From Kiritimatiellia bacterium (GTDB taxonomy: Bacteria; Verrucomicrobiota; Kiritimatiellia; RFP12; UBA1067): DNA of 8,448 nt. The position numbers were made by a program, and so were the translations under genes. Each line of letters begins with the position of its first letter. Position 1 is the first letter of the stretch. Under the pieces are notes generated by a model that was not told the origin of the DNA, did no database searches, and saw only the letters and a list, made by a program, of their open reading frames with translations. The DNA lies in assembly GCA_024405255.1 (NCBI GenBank), contig JAKSOY010000193.1:1-8448 (forward strand), in the 5' to 3' direction. Shown in pieces: positions 7,689-8,448 of the stretch.

Positions 7689-8056
7689 TATTTCTTTACG
7701 AGCTTACGGACCGCCTTGTGGCTGCAGAACGTACGCTCCGTGTAGAGCTTGCTGCGCCAGGACGGGTTCTTCTTCACCACGACGATCTTCTCGACCGCCG
7801 GGCTGTTGAACGGGAAGAGCTTCTCAACGCGCACACCGTAGCTGTCGCGGGAAACCGTGAAGTTGCCCGACGCATTCGTACGGCCGTTATCGATCGCAAG
7901 CACCTTGCCCTCGAAGTCCTGAAGACGCGTCTTGTCGCCTTCCTTGATGCGCACCGAAACGCGCACCGTGTCGCCGGAATGGAATTCCGGGAAGTTCTTC
8001 GCCGCGAGACCAGCCGTCTGTTCGGCGTTGATCTTATCAAGAATTGCAATACCCAT
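7688..8056 (-). CDS. rplS: 50S ribosomal protein L19 (bL19)
   Basis: A large-subunit protein at the interface with the small subunit. It is 122 aa, within the usual 110-130. Family landmarks are FHSGDTVRVSVRIKEGDKTRLQDFEG (about 25-50), NGRTNASGNFTVSRDSYGVRVEKLFPFNSP (about 57-86) and the basic tail WRSKLYTERTF. The Lys-rich C-terminal extension (SHKAVRKLVKK) is a little longer than in E. coli. A perfect AGGAGG (plus 8063-8068) sits six bases before the ATG and overlaps the rpsP stop codon (TAAGGAGG), tying translation of the two genes together. It is the middle gene of rpsP-rplS-trmD; in most bacteria rplS is last in this operon, after trmD. Confidence 0.97.
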   Translation of the reverse strand: MGIAILDKINAEQTAGLAAKNFPEFHSGDTVRVSVRIKEGDKTRLQDFEGKVLAIDNGRTNASGNFTVSRDSYGVRVEKLFPFNSPAVEKIVVVKKNPSWRSKLYTERTFCSHKAVRKLVKK

Positions 8057-8067
8057 GATCTACCTCC

Positions 8068-8358
8068 TTAGGCCTTCTTCTCGGCCTTCTTCGCCTTCGT
8101 CGCGTGGTGCGGCTTCAGCTGCGGATTACGGGCACGACGAATCAACGTCGCAACCGTCGCGGAGGGCTTGGCACCATGCTTCAGCCAGTCATCAACACGC
8201 TCGAGATCCAACTTGAAGTTGTCTTCCTTCATAGCCGTATCATACCAGCCCAGGATCTCCAGGAACTTGCCGTCACGGGGCGAACGCTCGTCCGCCGCGA
8301 CGATACGATAGGTCGCGTGGTTCTTGCAACCTGTACGACGCATTCTGATTTTAACCAT
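8068..8358 (-). CDS. rpsP: 30S ribosomal protein S16 (bS16)
   Basis: A small-subunit assembly protein that binds 16S rRNA. It is 96 aa, slightly longer than E. coli (82) because of a Lys/Ala-rich tail (KPHHATKAKKAEKKA). Family signatures are MVKIRMRRTGCKNHATYRIV, VAADERSPRDGKFLEILGWYDT (about 20-42) and LDLERVDDWLKHGAKPSATVATLI (about 50-73). GAGG lies ten bases before the ATG, a longer spacing than for rplS. It is the first gene of its operon, about 30 nt after the predicted transcription start. Confidence 0.98.
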   Translation of the reverse strand: MVKIRMRRTGCKNHATYRIVAADERSPRDGKFLEILGWYDTAMKEDNFKLDLERVDDWLKHGAKPSATVATLIRRARNPQLKPHHATKAKKAEKKA

Positions 8359-8394
8359 CTTTAATTAACCTCGTTTCGTTGAAAACGGAGGGAG

Positions 8395-8423
8395 AGTATA
8401 TCACTTTTGCGGATTGATTGCAA
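8395..8423 (-). promoter_or_regulatory. rpsP-rplS-trmD operon promoter, sigma70-type
   Basis: On the minus strand, TTGCAA (plus 8423-8418), a 17-bp spacer and TATACT (plus 8400-8395) predict a start near 8388. The short leader carries a small inverted repeat, CGTTT (8372-8376) with AAACG (8383-8387), beginning almost at the predicted start and reaching the first base of the Shine-Dalgarno (GAGG, 8372-8369). That could affect rpsP translation, but the stem is only five A/T-rich base pairs. Confidence 0.83.
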
Positions 8424-8448
8424 GTGGAAAAAACATAAACGCAAATTT

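Overview
This is a GC-rich bacterial window with six confident genes, one 29-codon gene that is easy to miss, three strong sigma70-type promoters, one clear intrinsic terminator and two heptanucleotide repeat arrays. The gene set, GC content, an exported GHL10 glycosidase-like protein, the tiny AURKAIP1/COX24-type ribosomal protein and the A/G-rich heptamer arrays between genes fit a member of the PVC group (Verrucomicrobiota, Kiritimatiellota or Lentisphaerota). This assignment is inference by resemblance. No marker in the window settles it.

Layout, left to right. Positions 1-236 hold no convincing protein gene. They carry two divergent promoters: a rightward one (TTGATG, 17 bp, TATTAT) for hrpA, and a weaker leftward one (GTGAAA, 17 bp, TATACT) that would transcribe a hairpin-rich RNA running off the left edge. 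The rightward gene hrpA (237-4094) encodes a full-length DEAH-box RNA helicase. Everything to its right is on the minus strand and converges on it.

Minus strand, in order of transcription from the right edge: a promoter (TTGCAA, 17 bp, TATACT) drives rpsP (bS16), rplS (bL19) and trmD (tRNA m1G37 methyltransferase), packed with an 11-nt gap and then a 1-nt stop/start overlap. Next come an A/G-rich heptamer array that covers the trmD stop codon, and a gene for an exported GHL10-family glycosidase-like protein. A second strong promoter (TTGCCA, 17 bp, TATAAT) drives hisG (long-form ATP phosphoribosyltransferase), then a short heptamer array that begins at the hisG stop, then the 29-aa basic ribosome-associated protein. 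A GCAA-tetraloop intrinsic terminator just past the hrpA stop codon ends this unit.

Functionally the window mixes translation genes (bS16, bL19, TrmD, the bS22-like mini-protein), an RNA helicase, the first enzyme of histidine synthesis and a cell-envelope glycosidase-like protein. The points that stand out are the rpsP-rplS-trmD order without rimM, the heptamer arrays joined to gene 3' ends and to the start of an exported protein, and the unidentified structured RNA at the left edge. I see no mobile element, CRISPR array, tRNA, rRNA or defence system.
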